Shown: piece by piece, positions 54,598 through 63,144 of the stretch
How the letters are laid out: each line of letters starts with the position of its first letter
How positions within the stretch are numbered: the first letter of the stretch is position 1
Source: Rhodobacterales bacterium HKCCE4037
GTDB taxonomy: Bacteria; Pseudomonadota; Alphaproteobacteria; Rhodobacterales; Rhodobacteraceae
Direction of reading: 5' to 3'
Length of the DNA: 64,000 nt
Assembly (NCBI GenBank): GCA_015689645.1
Contig: WVSM01000012.1
Location: 1-64,000, forward strand
Notes under the pieces: model-generated
What the model was told of the DNA's origin: nothing
The model's input: the letters and a program-made list of their open reading frames with translations, nothing else
Database searches by the model: none
Translations under genes and position numbers: made by a program

Positions 54598-55620
54598 CTA
54601 ATCCGGCAATCCGATGGGCTTGATCACTGACAGCAACCGATCATTGAGCGGTTTCAGATCAGCCCATTGACGAGCGCCACGGGTCCCGAATGCGGTGGCG
54701 TCTCTGGCACCTTCACGCACAGCCCGGTCAATATCGGCCAGTAGAGATTGCAGGCTACCCATCTCGGTCCAGAGATCAGAAAGGCCCGCCGCATCCGCGA
54801 GGATTTGCCCTGATGCAAAGACGCGGGATACGACTTCGATATTGTAACCCTCCATCTCCTTGTCATCGGGGAGATATTCGGACGGAATACTCTCCAGCCC
54901 TTCCGATGCCGCGCGAAAATATGCGGGGATCATCGGAAGCTCGGCGAGATGACCTAGGAGCATGAACATCCGTGTTGCCGCCCATGGATGCGTCTCGCCC
55001 GAATTGCCAGCGTTTCGCTCTTCCCGTTCGATCAGAAGGATCACGGACAGAATGCAGGTCGCATAGTACCGAAACAGAACCCAGTTCTCGCTGGAATACG
55101 CCCCAAGCACGATCTCGGTTGCGTCATGGTCGGTTTGGAGCTCCAGGCACAGAGGCGCAAGTCGTCGCTCTTGCGGTGACAAGGCATGCAGCGGCGAGCC
55201 GCGAAGATCGAGGCGCGCCACAGCACCGAACACCGTCCGCGATCCGGCTTCGAGCAGGCCAGCGCCGTCGGTCAGGGAAAAGTGCCCAATGGCGTAGTGA
55301 TTGAGCTCGTGTTGCATGAGCCAACGGAGCGCCATGTCGACCGGATGCTGCGGACCGCCGAGCAGGTCGATGCCGGTGCCCTCGGGAAGATCGGCCGATA
55401 TGCCGAGCGCCGTATGCCAAGTCAGGGCGATTGCATCGACGACCCCTGTCGTCGCCTCAATCAGAATGCCGTCGCCCTCCGGAAAGACAGCAGCGTAGAA
55501 AGCAATATCCTCCAAGACCGCGAGGTTGACGGCTACGGGGAAAGCTGCACCGACGCGATCCTCATAGCGCTGCAGTGCAGCATCGAGCGCATTCTGAAGT
55601 CGTATTTCTTGCTGCGACAT
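54598..55620 (-). CDS. Putative HExxH metalloprotease
   Basis: 340 residues, cytoplasmic. Residues about 103-112 read HELNHYAIGH, an HExxHxxxGH zinc signature, and about 50 residues later LELQTDHDATEIVLGA supplies an E/D-x-x-x-D-x-x-A third-ligand motif, like M48/M78-type gluzincins. No signal peptide. No family that I can name. Two TGGTAGTACCA dyads lie directly upstream. Proteases of this kind in islands often cleave a repressor (ImmA style), but that role is inference. Confidence 0.6.
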   Translation of the reverse strand: MSQQEIRLQNALDAALQRYEDRVGAAFPVAVNLAVLEDIAFYAAVFPEGDGILIEATTGVVDAIALTWHTALGISADLPEGTGIDLLGGPQHPVDMALRWLMQHELNHYAIGHFSLTDGAGLLEAGSRTVFGAVARLDLRGSPLHALSPQERRLAPLCLELQTDHDATEIVLGAYSSENWVLFRYYATCILSVILLIEREERNAGNSGETHPWAATRMFMLLGHLAELPMIPAYFRAASEGLESIPSEYLPDDKEMEGYNIEVVSRVFASGQILADAAGLSDLWTEMGSLQSLLADIDRAVREGARDATAFGTRGARQWADLKPLNDRLLSVIKPIGLPD

Positions 55621-55636
55621 GCGGAGTTCCCGGAGA

Positions 55637-55697
55637 TGGTAGTACCACCCGACCGCCGCTTAGCGCCGATCGCAAGATGTGTGTGGTAGTACCACAC
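55637..55697. promoter_or_regulatory. Paired TGGTAGTACCA dyads (candidate operator)
   Basis: TGGTAGTACCA at 55637-55647 and 55684-55694, 47 bases apart. The second is embedded in longer arms GTGTGGTA-g-TACCACAC (55681-55697). They lie 17 and 64 bases upstream of the metalloprotease start, where a repressor pair would sit. Confidence 0.45.
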
Positions 55698-56105
55698 ATC
55701 TTGGCAAGGGGACCCGCTGCGCGCCCCCATTGCATCCCCCCGGCCATTGGCTCTCTCTGGGCCTTGAACCCAAACCGAGCCAGCAGACCGTATCGTCGGT
55801 CAATCACTCGCGGGAGACTTCGCTCTCCCTGCACCCATCGACTTGGAGGGCGTTCCTGCCCCCAAGGCCCCTGACCATGTCATGGAGACGACTTCATCGA
55901 GACCAAGGAAGAGAGCACGTCATAGCTGCCCTTCCCATGGACCCATCCCATCGACCAAGAGGGTGTGTCACACCCCTTGGAACCCCGACCAACCCTCCGC
56001 GGATTGGATGCCGCCAGCGTGTCGACGCTGAACCCAATCAGAGGGCTGTCGTGCCCCCTGAACCCCACTCGCAGGGCAGCCTGTGGATACATCTACATTT
56101 TGGGC
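55698..56105. other. Non-coding stretch with serial bulged stem-loops
   Basis: No supported gene. At least three units share one plan, arm - unpaired A - GGG arm - loop - CCC arm - closing arm - then (A)CCCC: 55842-55866 (CTTGG/CCAAG, GGGC/GCCC), 55955-55980 (CCAAG/CTTGG, GGGTGTG/CACACCC) and 56038-56061 (TCAG/CTGA, GGGC/GCCC). A simpler hairpin GGGAGA/TCTCCC lies at 55812-55829. Outer and inner arms differ in sequence but keep pairing. A structured RNA or a protein-binding array is possible. Confidence 0.5.
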
Positions 56106-56147
56106 CTGTCGATGATGCGCAACACCATCGACAGTGCTATGTATAAA
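56106..56147 (+). promoter_or_regulatory. Promoter/operator of the defence operon
   Basis: Perfect inverted repeat CTGTCGATG (56106-56114) and CATCGACAG (56126-56134), 11-base spacer, followed by a TATGTATAAAG -10-like stretch (56138-56148). A repressor bound here would block the operon. No regulator is encoded next to it; the candidates are the island genes upstream. Confidence 0.5.
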
Positions 56148-56169
56148 GAAAAAATGGAGTCGCCTAGCC

Positions 56170-58896
56170 TTGAACGCAGTCGAAATAGAAGAAGCCATCT
56201 CGAACCTTGCGGGTCAGCTTTTTGATCCGGAGGAGTTCCCGTATGCATTCCTTCAGGCGTTCGGGAACAAGGACACGACCATCAAGCGCTTGCGATCGGG
56301 CGCGTCGAACAAATCCGACCTTGGCGGCATCCTTCAGAGCAGCAATATCCACATCAAAGTGTGCCCTGAAGGCCAAGTGACCGCGACACTGGCGGCGCTG
56401 AAGGCGAGCCCCACGACATCGCGCGCCAAGGCTAAGTTCGTTCTGGCGACGGACGGCAAGGAGTTCCAGGCTGAAGACCTGACCAGCGGTGAAGTCGTCG
56501 TCTGCGACTACCCAGACTTCCCGGATCACTTCGGCTTCTTCCTGCCGCTCGCGGGCATCTCGACCGTCAAGCAGATCCGCGAGAGTTCCTTCGACATCAA
56601 GGCAACTGGTCGCCTCAACCGTCTTTACGTGCAGCTCCTCAAGGACAACCCCGAATGGGGCACAGCCGAGCGCCGCCATGACATGAACCACTTCATGGCG
56701 CGGCTGATTTTCTGCTTCTTCGCGGAAGATACGGATATTTTCGAGAAGGCCGACCTGTTCACCTCAACCATCGAGACGATGAGCGCGTCTGACAGCTCCA
56801 ACACCCACGAGGTGATCAGCGAGCTGTTCCGCGCCATGAACACGAAGACGCAGGATCGCGGCGCTGCGGGCATTGCCCGATGGGCGAGTGTCTTCCCATA
56901 CGTGAACGGCGGGCTGTTCTCGGGCACAACAGACGTGCCGCGCTTCTCCAAGATCGCGCGCTCCTACCTTCTACATATCGGCAATCTCGACTGGAAGAAG
57001 ATCAACCCCGACATCTTTGGCTCGATGATCCAGGCCGTCGCGGATGACGAAGAACGTGGAGCGCTCGGGATGCACTACACCAGCGTGCCAAACATCCTGA
57101 AAGTGCTAAACCCACTCTTCCTCGACGATCTGCGTGAGAAGCTTGATGAGGCCGAAGACAATCCGCGCAAGCTTCTCAATCTGCGCAACCGTATGGCACG
57201 GATCAGGGTCTTCGACCCTGCCTGCGGCTCAGGGAACTTTCTTGTCATCGCCTACAAGGAGATGCGGGCAATCGAGGCCGAGATCAACAAGCGACGCAGC
57301 GAGGCCGACCGCCGCACTGAGATCCCGCTCACCAACTTCCGTGGCATTGAACTACGCGACTTCCCTGCCGAGATTGCGCGGCTGGCGCTAATCATCGCCG
57401 AGTATCAGTGCGATGTCCTTTATCGTGGCCAGCGCGAAGCCCTGCGGGACTTCCTGCCGCTTGACGCCATGAACTGGATTACCTGCGGAAACGCCCTGCG
57501 GATCGACTGGCTCAGCATCTGCCCGCCGACAGGAACGGGTGTTAAGATGCAGGGGGAAGACCTCTTTAGTACCCCCCTCGATCAGGCCGAAATCGACTTC
57601 GAGAACCAGGGCGGCGAGACCTACATTTGTGGGAACCCTCCATACAGAGGAAGCAAATGGCAATCCCCCGGGCAAAAATCAGATATGGAGGCGGCATGGT
57701 CAAGGCACCCGAAACTCGCCAAGACCACAGATTTCGTTGCTGGTTGGATTGCGCGATACTTCGATTACTGCCAAATCGTACCAAACGCCGTTGCCGCATT
57801 TGTGACAACAAACAGTATTTGCCAAGGGCAACAAGCGTCGGAGATATGGCCGATTGCCTTTGACAGAGGTATTGAGATTCGCTTCGCCCACGTCCCTTTC
57901 AAGTGGAGCAATTTGGCCAGTCAGAATGCTGGCGTAACTGTAATCATTCTTGGTCTTGCTCAAGCGTCTACGTCTCCGAAAATGCTCTACGGCGATGATT
58001 TGGTCCGCGAGTGCGCATCGATCGGACCTTACTTGGTGCCAAATCAATTAACGTCTGTCGCAAAGACGAATGAACCAATCGGCCCGAAGTCGAAGATGCT
58101 CTTTGGTAACATGCCACGTGATGGCGGACACCTATTTCTTAGCTCTGATGAAGCTCTTGAGCTTCGGAAGGATAGTCGCGTTGCGCACTTGGTTCGCCAC
58201 TTCGTTGGCTCCGAGGAACTGATAAATGGAAAGCAAAGGTATTGCCTTTGGATTGAAGCTGATGATGTTGAAGCTGCGTGTGAGAATGACTTCATCGCAA
58301 ACCGCCTCAGAAAAGTAGCTGCCAACCGGTTGGAGTCTCCAGCCCAGTCCACGCGGGACTTTGCCTCGCGTCCGCATCGTTTCGTTCAGATTGCTGGTTG
58401 GTCGGAGAGTAGAGCGATAGTAGTACCGAGAGTTTCATCGGAAAATCGAGAGTTTCTGCCGGTCGATTTGTTGTCTGAAGATTTCATTATCGGCGATAGA
58501 AACTTCGCCCTCTATGACGCTCCGATCTGGAACCTATCAATTATTGCATCACGCTTGCATTGGGTGTGGATTGGAACCGTTTGTGTGCGGATGCGAACCG
58601 ACTTTAGCTATTCTAACACTCTTGGTTGGAACACTTTTCCTGTTCCTAGTTTGACTGACAAGAACAAGGGCGACCTAACGCGTTGCGCGGAAGACATCCT
58701 TCTAGCACGCGAAGCACATTTCCCAGCAACTATCGCCGACCTCTACGATCCTGCGAATATGCCAGATAATCTTCGCGTCGCACATGACCGCAACGATGAA
58801 GTACTTGAGCGCATCTATATCGGTCGTCGATTCCGTAACGATACAGAGCGTCTCGAAAAGTTGTTTTCTCTTTATGATAAGGCAAGGACACAATGA
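56170..58896 (+). CDS. MmeI-like class I adenine-N6 DNA methyltransferase
   Basis: 908 residues from TTG at 56170 (GGAG upstream, after the -10-like stretch); a GTG at 56134 would add 12. Order: N-terminal domain with AFLQAFGNKDTTIKRLRSGA and FFLPLAGISTV, helical spacer, methyltransferase with HYTSVPNILKVLNPLFLDDL, SAM motif RVFDPACGSGNFLVIAYKEM and catalytic CGNPPYRGSK, then recognition and C-terminal domains. The PD-ExK-type nuclease that MmeI carries at its N-terminus is not visible, so cutting is probably by a partner. GC falls sharply after the NPPY motif. Confidence 0.88.
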   Translation: MNAVEIEEAISNLAGQLFDPEEFPYAFLQAFGNKDTTIKRLRSGASNKSDLGGILQSSNIHIKVCPEGQVTATLAALKASPTTSRAKAKFVLATDGKEFQAEDLTSGEVVVCDYPDFPDHFGFFLPLAGISTVKQIRESSFDIKATGRLNRLYVQLLKDNPEWGTAERRHDMNHFMARLIFCFFAEDTDIFEKADLFTSTIETMSASDSSNTHEVISELFRAMNTKTQDRGAAGIARWASVFPYVNGGLFSGTTDVPRFSKIARSYLLHIGNLDWKKINPDIFGSMIQAVADDEERGALGMHYTSVPNILKVLNPLFLDDLREKLDEAEDNPRKLLNLRNRMARIRVFDPACGSGNFLVIAYKEMRAIEAEINKRRSEADRRTEIPLTNFRGIELRDFPAEIARLALIIAEYQCDVLYRGQREALRDFLPLDAMNWITCGNALRIDWLSICPPTGTGVKMQGEDLFSTPLDQAEIDFENQGGETYICGNPPYRGSKWQSPGQKSDMEAAWSRHPKLAKTTDFVAGWIARYFDYCQIVPNAVAAFVTTNSICQGQQASEIWPIAFDRGIEIRFAHVPFKWSNLASQNAGVTVIILGLAQASTSPKMLYGDDLVRECASIGPYLVPNQLTSVAKTNEPIGPKSKMLFGNMPRDGGHLFLSSDEALELRKDSRVAHLVRHFVGSEELINGKQRYCLWIEADDVEAACENDFIANRLRKVAANRLESPAQSTRDFASRPHRFVQIAGWSESRAIVVPRVSSENREFLPVDLLSEDFIIGDRNFALYDAPIWNLSIIASRLHWVWIGTVCVRMRTDFSYSNTLGWNTFPVPSLTDKNKGDLTRCAEDILLAREAHFPATIADLYDPANMPDNLRVAHDRNDEVLERIYIGRRFRNDTERLEKLFSLYDKARTQ

Positions 58897-59906
58897 GGGC
58901 ATTTCTTCAAGATAGTGCCGCGGGCAATTCAACGCTTTCCGAAATTCACAAGGTGAATGGCGCTGTTTCTTCTAATGCTTTTTTTGGGTGCTATGCGTAC
59001 GCTACTCAGTCAGGGTTCCGAATATTTGAACTAAGTATGGGAGAAGAATTCTGGAAGCGCACGGCTTCACGATGGCTCTTTAGTATCGACTATGGCAGAT
59101 CAGATCCACGGGCGCTGAGGGAAGTTGCAAGCCGACAAAATTCAGAAGTGCGTATTTATGATGGCAATTTTGTAGTGAAAAGCCCCAACTTAATGCCGCG
59201 TCAAGACTTTCACCCGAAGGTAGCAATAATGGAGAATACGTTGTCGGGGTCGCAAGGCATGGTGCTTGGCTCAGGCAACTTTTCCTATAATGGACTTCGG
59301 CGTAGCGTCGAGGCCGGGGTGACCTTTACTGCCCTAAAGAAGTCAGACGCTAAAAAGTACATTAGGCCGGTCAAGTCAGGCTTTGAGGCGCTTTGGAGGA
59401 AGTCTTGCCCCCTGGGTAATATCATTCTTGACTACGAGAATATCTTGGCAGGTCTTATCTCCGCGAGGGATGCCCAGCGAGCTCTTATATCGAAGGGGTC
59501 GGCAAATGGCTTTTGGATTGAGGCGGGATATGTTACAAAAAATCGTGGCGTTGATAAGCCCGGAAATCAAATATTTGCTCCAACTGGTTTTCGCAAGTAT
59601 TTCGGTTTGAGCGGCACGAAGGGGGGTACGACGCTCATAGGTGAAATTTCTTTCGAGACTAAAGTTGGGCCGATTGTTAGAAAGAATTATAGAGAGAATG
59701 ATAACGGTATGGAAAAATTGACACTACCGATGCCAGAAGATCATGGCTTCGGTGTTTATGATGGAAAGGTATTGGTATTTGAGCGGAAAGGTGGAAGATT
59801 TCATTTATCAGCCATTGAGCACGGCGAGTTTGAGCGAGTTTATGGTCACCGTCTTGTCAACATCGACAAGATGGGGGGCGGTAGGCGCTACGGTGAGTAT
59901 ATCTAG
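58893..59906 (+). CDS. PLD-superfamily nuclease (BfiI-like)
   Basis: 337 residues. RQDFHPKVAIMEN then GMVLGSGNFSYNGLRRSVEA give His107, Lys109, Asn129 and Glu140, the half-site pattern of PLD-type restriction endonucleases, which dimerise to form one active site. The C-terminal 170 residues have no recognised domain. It overlaps the methyltransferase stop by four bases. Strongly A/T-rich (one 60-base line at 59641 has 35% GC by hand count). Confidence 0.8.
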   Translation: MRAFLQDSAAGNSTLSEIHKVNGAVSSNAFFGCYAYATQSGFRIFELSMGEEFWKRTASRWLFSIDYGRSDPRALREVASRQNSEVRIYDGNFVVKSPNLMPRQDFHPKVAIMENTLSGSQGMVLGSGNFSYNGLRRSVEAGVTFTALKKSDAKKYIRPVKSGFEALWRKSCPLGNIILDYENILAGLISARDAQRALISKGSANGFWIEAGYVTKNRGVDKPGNQIFAPTGFRKYFGLSGTKGGTTLIGEISFETKVGPIVRKNYRENDNGMEKLTLPMPEDHGFGVYDGKVLVFERKGGRFHLSAIEHGEFERVYGHRLVNIDKMGGGRRYGEYI

Positions 59907-59909
59907 GCC

Positions 59910-61955
59910 ATGACAAATGTACCCAGCGTCTCTGTCGTCTACGCCCGCAACGGCGGTTCGACCAAGTCGAACGAGCTTGGCATGCGTCCGATGCAGGAGC
60001 GCGCGTATGAGAAGAGGGGCGAGCAATATCTTCTGATTAAGTCCCCGCCTGCCTCGGGCAAGAGCCGCGCCCTGATGTTCATCGCGCTCGACAAGCTCCA
60101 CAATCAGGGGCTTCGCAAGGCTATCATCACAGTGCCCGAGAAATCTATCGGGTCGAGCTTTGCCGACGAGCCGCTTAGGAAATTCGGGTTCTGGGCAGAT
60201 TGGCACGTCGAGCCCAAAAGGAACCTGTGCAATGCGCCTGGCGCCGAGGGCAGCAAGGCTGACTCGGTCGGTGCATTCCTTAAGGGCGACGACCGTGTGC
60301 TGGTATGCCCGCATGCGACCTTCCGCAATGCAGTCGAGAAGTTCGGGGTCGAAGCCTTCGATGCTTGCCTCATCGCAGTGGACGAGTTCCACCACGTCTC
60401 GGCCAATCCCGAGAACAAGCTAGGCGCGCAGCTCGCCGAGCTGATTGCGCGCGACAAGGTGCATATCGTCGCAATGACGGGATCGTACTTCAGAGGCGAT
60501 GCCGAGCCCGTCTTGATGCCCCATGACGAGGCCAAGTTCGACACCGTCACCTACACCTACTATGAGCAGCTCAACGGCTATAAATATCTGAAGTCGCTCG
60601 ACATCGGCTACTACTTCTACACGGGCGCTTACTCGGATGACATCTTGAAGGTGCTCGACCTGACCGAAAAGACCATCATCCACATCCCGTCCGTCAATTC
60701 GCGCGAGAGCACGAAGGACAAGATTAGGGAAGTCGAGCACATCATCGAAGAGCTGGGAGACTGGCAGGGCACCGATCCCGCGACCGGCTTCCAGCTTGTG
60801 AAGACCGCAGACGGTCGGATTCTGCGCATCGCTGACCTAGTCGATGACGACGCCGCCAAGCGTGACAAGGTCTCGGCTGCGCTCAAAGATCCGATACAAA
60901 AGAACAACCGCGACCACGTCGATATAATCATTGCTCTCGGCATGGCCAAAGAAGGCTTCGACTGGATTTGGTGCGAGCACGCCCTGACGGTCGGTTATCG
61001 GTCGAGTCTGACCGAGATCGTGCAAATCATCGGACGCGCAACACGTGATGCGGAAGGGAAGACTCGCGCGCGCTTCACCAACCTGATCGCTGAACCCGAT
61101 GCGGCTGAGGCCGCTGTTGTAGAGGCTGTCAACGACACCTTGAAGGCCATCGCCGCCAGCTTGCTAATGGAGCAGGTTCTTGCGCCGCGCTTTAACTTCA
61201 CTCCGAAGACAACGACCAGCGGTCCCGTTGAAGGCTTCGACTACGGCGAGGGCGGCTACAAACCCGATCAGTGCAATGTCGGCTTCAACGAGGAAAGCGG
61301 GCAGTTCCAGATCGAGATCAAAGGTCTTGTCGAACCGAAGAGCAAGGAAGCCGCGCGCATCTGTCAGCAGGACTTGAACGAGGTGATCGCGACTTTCGTG
61401 CAGGACAAGACCACCATCGAGCGCGGCCTGTTCGACGAGGAGCTTGTGCCCGAAGAGCTGACCCAGGTTCGAATGGGCAAGATCATCAAGGAGAAGTATC
61501 CTGAACTTGACGAAGAGGATCAGGAAGCTGTACGGCAGCACGCCATAGCGGCACTTAACCTCACGCAGAAGGCCAAAGAGATTGCGCTTGGAACGACCAC
61601 GGATGAGGTTGCTCCATCCAACACTGCGCTAATCGACGGTGTCCGCAAGTTCGCGATGGACGTCCGCGACCTCGACATCGATCTGATCGACCGGATCAAC
61701 CCGTTCTCTGAAGCCTATGCGATCCTTGCCAAAACCATGAGCGAGGAAAGTCTCAAACAAGTGGCGGCCGTGATCTCTGGCAAAAAGGTGCAGCTCACAC
61801 CCGAAGAGGCACGCGATCTCGCCAAGCGAGCGTTGAAGTTCAAGCAGGAGCGTGGTCGGTTGCCCTCAATTACCGCATCCGATGCCTGGGAGAAACGCAT
61901 GGCCGAAGGCGTTGCTTTCCTTGCGCGCATGAAGGCGGAGGCAGCCAATGGCTAA
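59910..61955 (+). CDS. SF2 DEAD/DEAH-type helicase
   Basis: 681 residues. Walker A LIKSPPASGKSRALMFIALD (about 46-52), motif II LIAVDEFHHVSA (DEFH), motif III VAMTGSYFRGDAE, motif VI EIVQIIGRATRDAEGKTRAR. It resembles the translocase subunits of multi-gene restriction systems. The last 270 residues are a helical C-terminal region with no nuclease motif seen. It starts 3 bases after the PLD gene and overlaps the GIY-YIG gene by eight. Confidence 0.88.
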   Translation: MTNVPSVSVVYARNGGSTKSNELGMRPMQERAYEKRGEQYLLIKSPPASGKSRALMFIALDKLHNQGLRKAIITVPEKSIGSSFADEPLRKFGFWADWHVEPKRNLCNAPGAEGSKADSVGAFLKGDDRVLVCPHATFRNAVEKFGVEAFDACLIAVDEFHHVSANPENKLGAQLAELIARDKVHIVAMTGSYFRGDAEPVLMPHDEAKFDTVTYTYYEQLNGYKYLKSLDIGYYFYTGAYSDDILKVLDLTEKTIIHIPSVNSRESTKDKIREVEHIIEELGDWQGTDPATGFQLVKTADGRILRIADLVDDDAAKRDKVSAALKDPIQKNNRDHVDIIIALGMAKEGFDWIWCEHALTVGYRSSLTEIVQIIGRATRDAEGKTRARFTNLIAEPDAAEAAVVEAVNDTLKAIAASLLMEQVLAPRFNFTPKTTTSGPVEGFDYGEGGYKPDQCNVGFNEESGQFQIEIKGLVEPKSKEAARICQQDLNEVIATFVQDKTTIERGLFDEELVPEELTQVRMGKIIKEKYPELDEEDQEAVRQHAIAALNLTQKAKEIALGTTTDEVAPSNTALIDGVRKFAMDVRDLDIDLIDRINPFSEAYAILAKTMSEESLKQVAAVISGKKVQLTPEEARDLAKRALKFKQERGRLPSITASDAWEKRMAEGVAFLARMKAEAANG

Positions 61956-63144
61956 GCACTTCACCGACGCAGATGATGAACTACTGGCCGAGCTTGGTGT
62001 AGAGGTTGAGACCAAGACGGCGTCCAGCCATACACCGCGTGAGGAGCGCATCATCGCGGGCTTCGAGGAGATCCAGCGCTTCGTCGAAGAGCATGGCCGC
62101 GTGCCCCAACACGGGGACGAACGCGACATCTTCGAGCGCCTTTATGCTGTTCGGCTTGATCGCATCCGCGAGCAAAGCGAATGCCGCAATCTCCTCGAAT
62201 CCCTGGATCATCAGGGCCTTCTCGTCGGAAGTGCTGCCTTGCCAACTGCGGTAGAGGATAATCTGGACGACGATGCTCTCCTCGCACAGCTTGGCGTGGG
62301 CACCGAGACTTCGCCGATAACAGACTTGAAGCACGTCAGGCCGAGTGCCGAAAAGCGGGCAGCCGAAGAAATCGCCAACCGTCAGAAGTGCGAAGACTTC
62401 AATAAATTCAAGCCGCTGTTCGATACTGTTCAGAAAGAGATTTCATCCGGACTGCGGACAACGCGTCGGTTCGAACGAAAGGCTGAGATAGCGCCTGGAA
62501 ACTTCTTCATCGTCAACGGCCAGAAGGCCTATGTTGCCGAGATGGGAGAGGACTTTCTGACCCCCCAGGGCATGACCGATGCGCGTCTGCGCGTGATCTT
62601 CGACAACGGCACCGAGAGCAACATGCTGATGCGGTCCCTTCAGCGCGCCCTCCACAAGGACGAGGCTGGACGGCGCATCACCGAGCCCAATGCGGGCCCA
62701 CTCTTCGCTGACCAGACCATCGACGGCGATGAGCCAAGCGGAACGATCTATGTCCTGCGAAGCAAGTCGGACTTGCCGATTGTCGCGGAGAACCGTGATG
62801 TTGTGCACAAGATCGGAGTTACCAGCGGCAAGGTTGCACGGCGCTTAGCAAACGCGAAGCTCGATGCAACCTTTCTGTTGGCAGACGTAGAGATCGTAGC
62901 AACTTACGAGCTCTTCAACATCAACCGCTCAAAGCTTGAGAACCTGATCCACCGCATCTTCGAACCTGCGCGTCTCGATATTGAGATCAAGGATCGGTTT
63001 GGTAACCCCGTTGTGCCGCGTGAGTGGTTCTTGGTACCTTTTGCTGTTGTGGATGAAGCGGTCGAACGGATCAAAGATGGTAGTATCAAGCAATACAATT
63101 ATGAACCAAGACAAGCCCGACTTGTGGAAAGGCAGTCCACATGA
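61948..63144 (+). CDS. GIY-YIG nuclease-family protein
   Basis: 398 residues. The C-terminal domain (about 262-375) has GTIYVLRSKSD as the first strand, VVHKIGVTSGKVARRLANAK with the conserved Arg, and the Glu in RSKLENLIHRIFEPARLDIE, as in T5orf172-type GIY-YIG domains. The N-terminal part is acidic with two related stretches (DDELLAELGVEVETKT at the start and DDALLAQLGVGTETSP about 108 residues on), probably interaction motifs. It overlaps both neighbours. Confidence 0.82.
   Translation: MAKHFTDADDELLAELGVEVETKTASSHTPREERIIAGFEEIQRFVEEHGRVPQHGDERDIFERLYAVRLDRIREQSECRNLLESLDHQGLLVGSAALPTAVEDNLDDDALLAQLGVGTETSPITDLKHVRPSAEKRAAEEIANRQKCEDFNKFKPLFDTVQKEISSGLRTTRRFERKAEIAPGNFFIVNGQKAYVAEMGEDFLTPQGMTDARLRVIFDNGTESNMLMRSLQRALHKDEAGRRITEPNAGPLFADQTIDGDEPSGTIYVLRSKSDLPIVAENRDVVHKIGVTSGKVARRLANAKLDATFLLADVEIVATYELFNINRSKLENLIHRIFEPARLDIEIKDRFGNPVVPREWFLVPFAVVDEAVERIKDGSIKQYNYEPRQARLVERQST

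Noticed and set aside
55698-56105. CRISPR array in the non-coding stretch
   Set aside because: The stem-loops are neither identical nor evenly spaced, and no cas gene is present.
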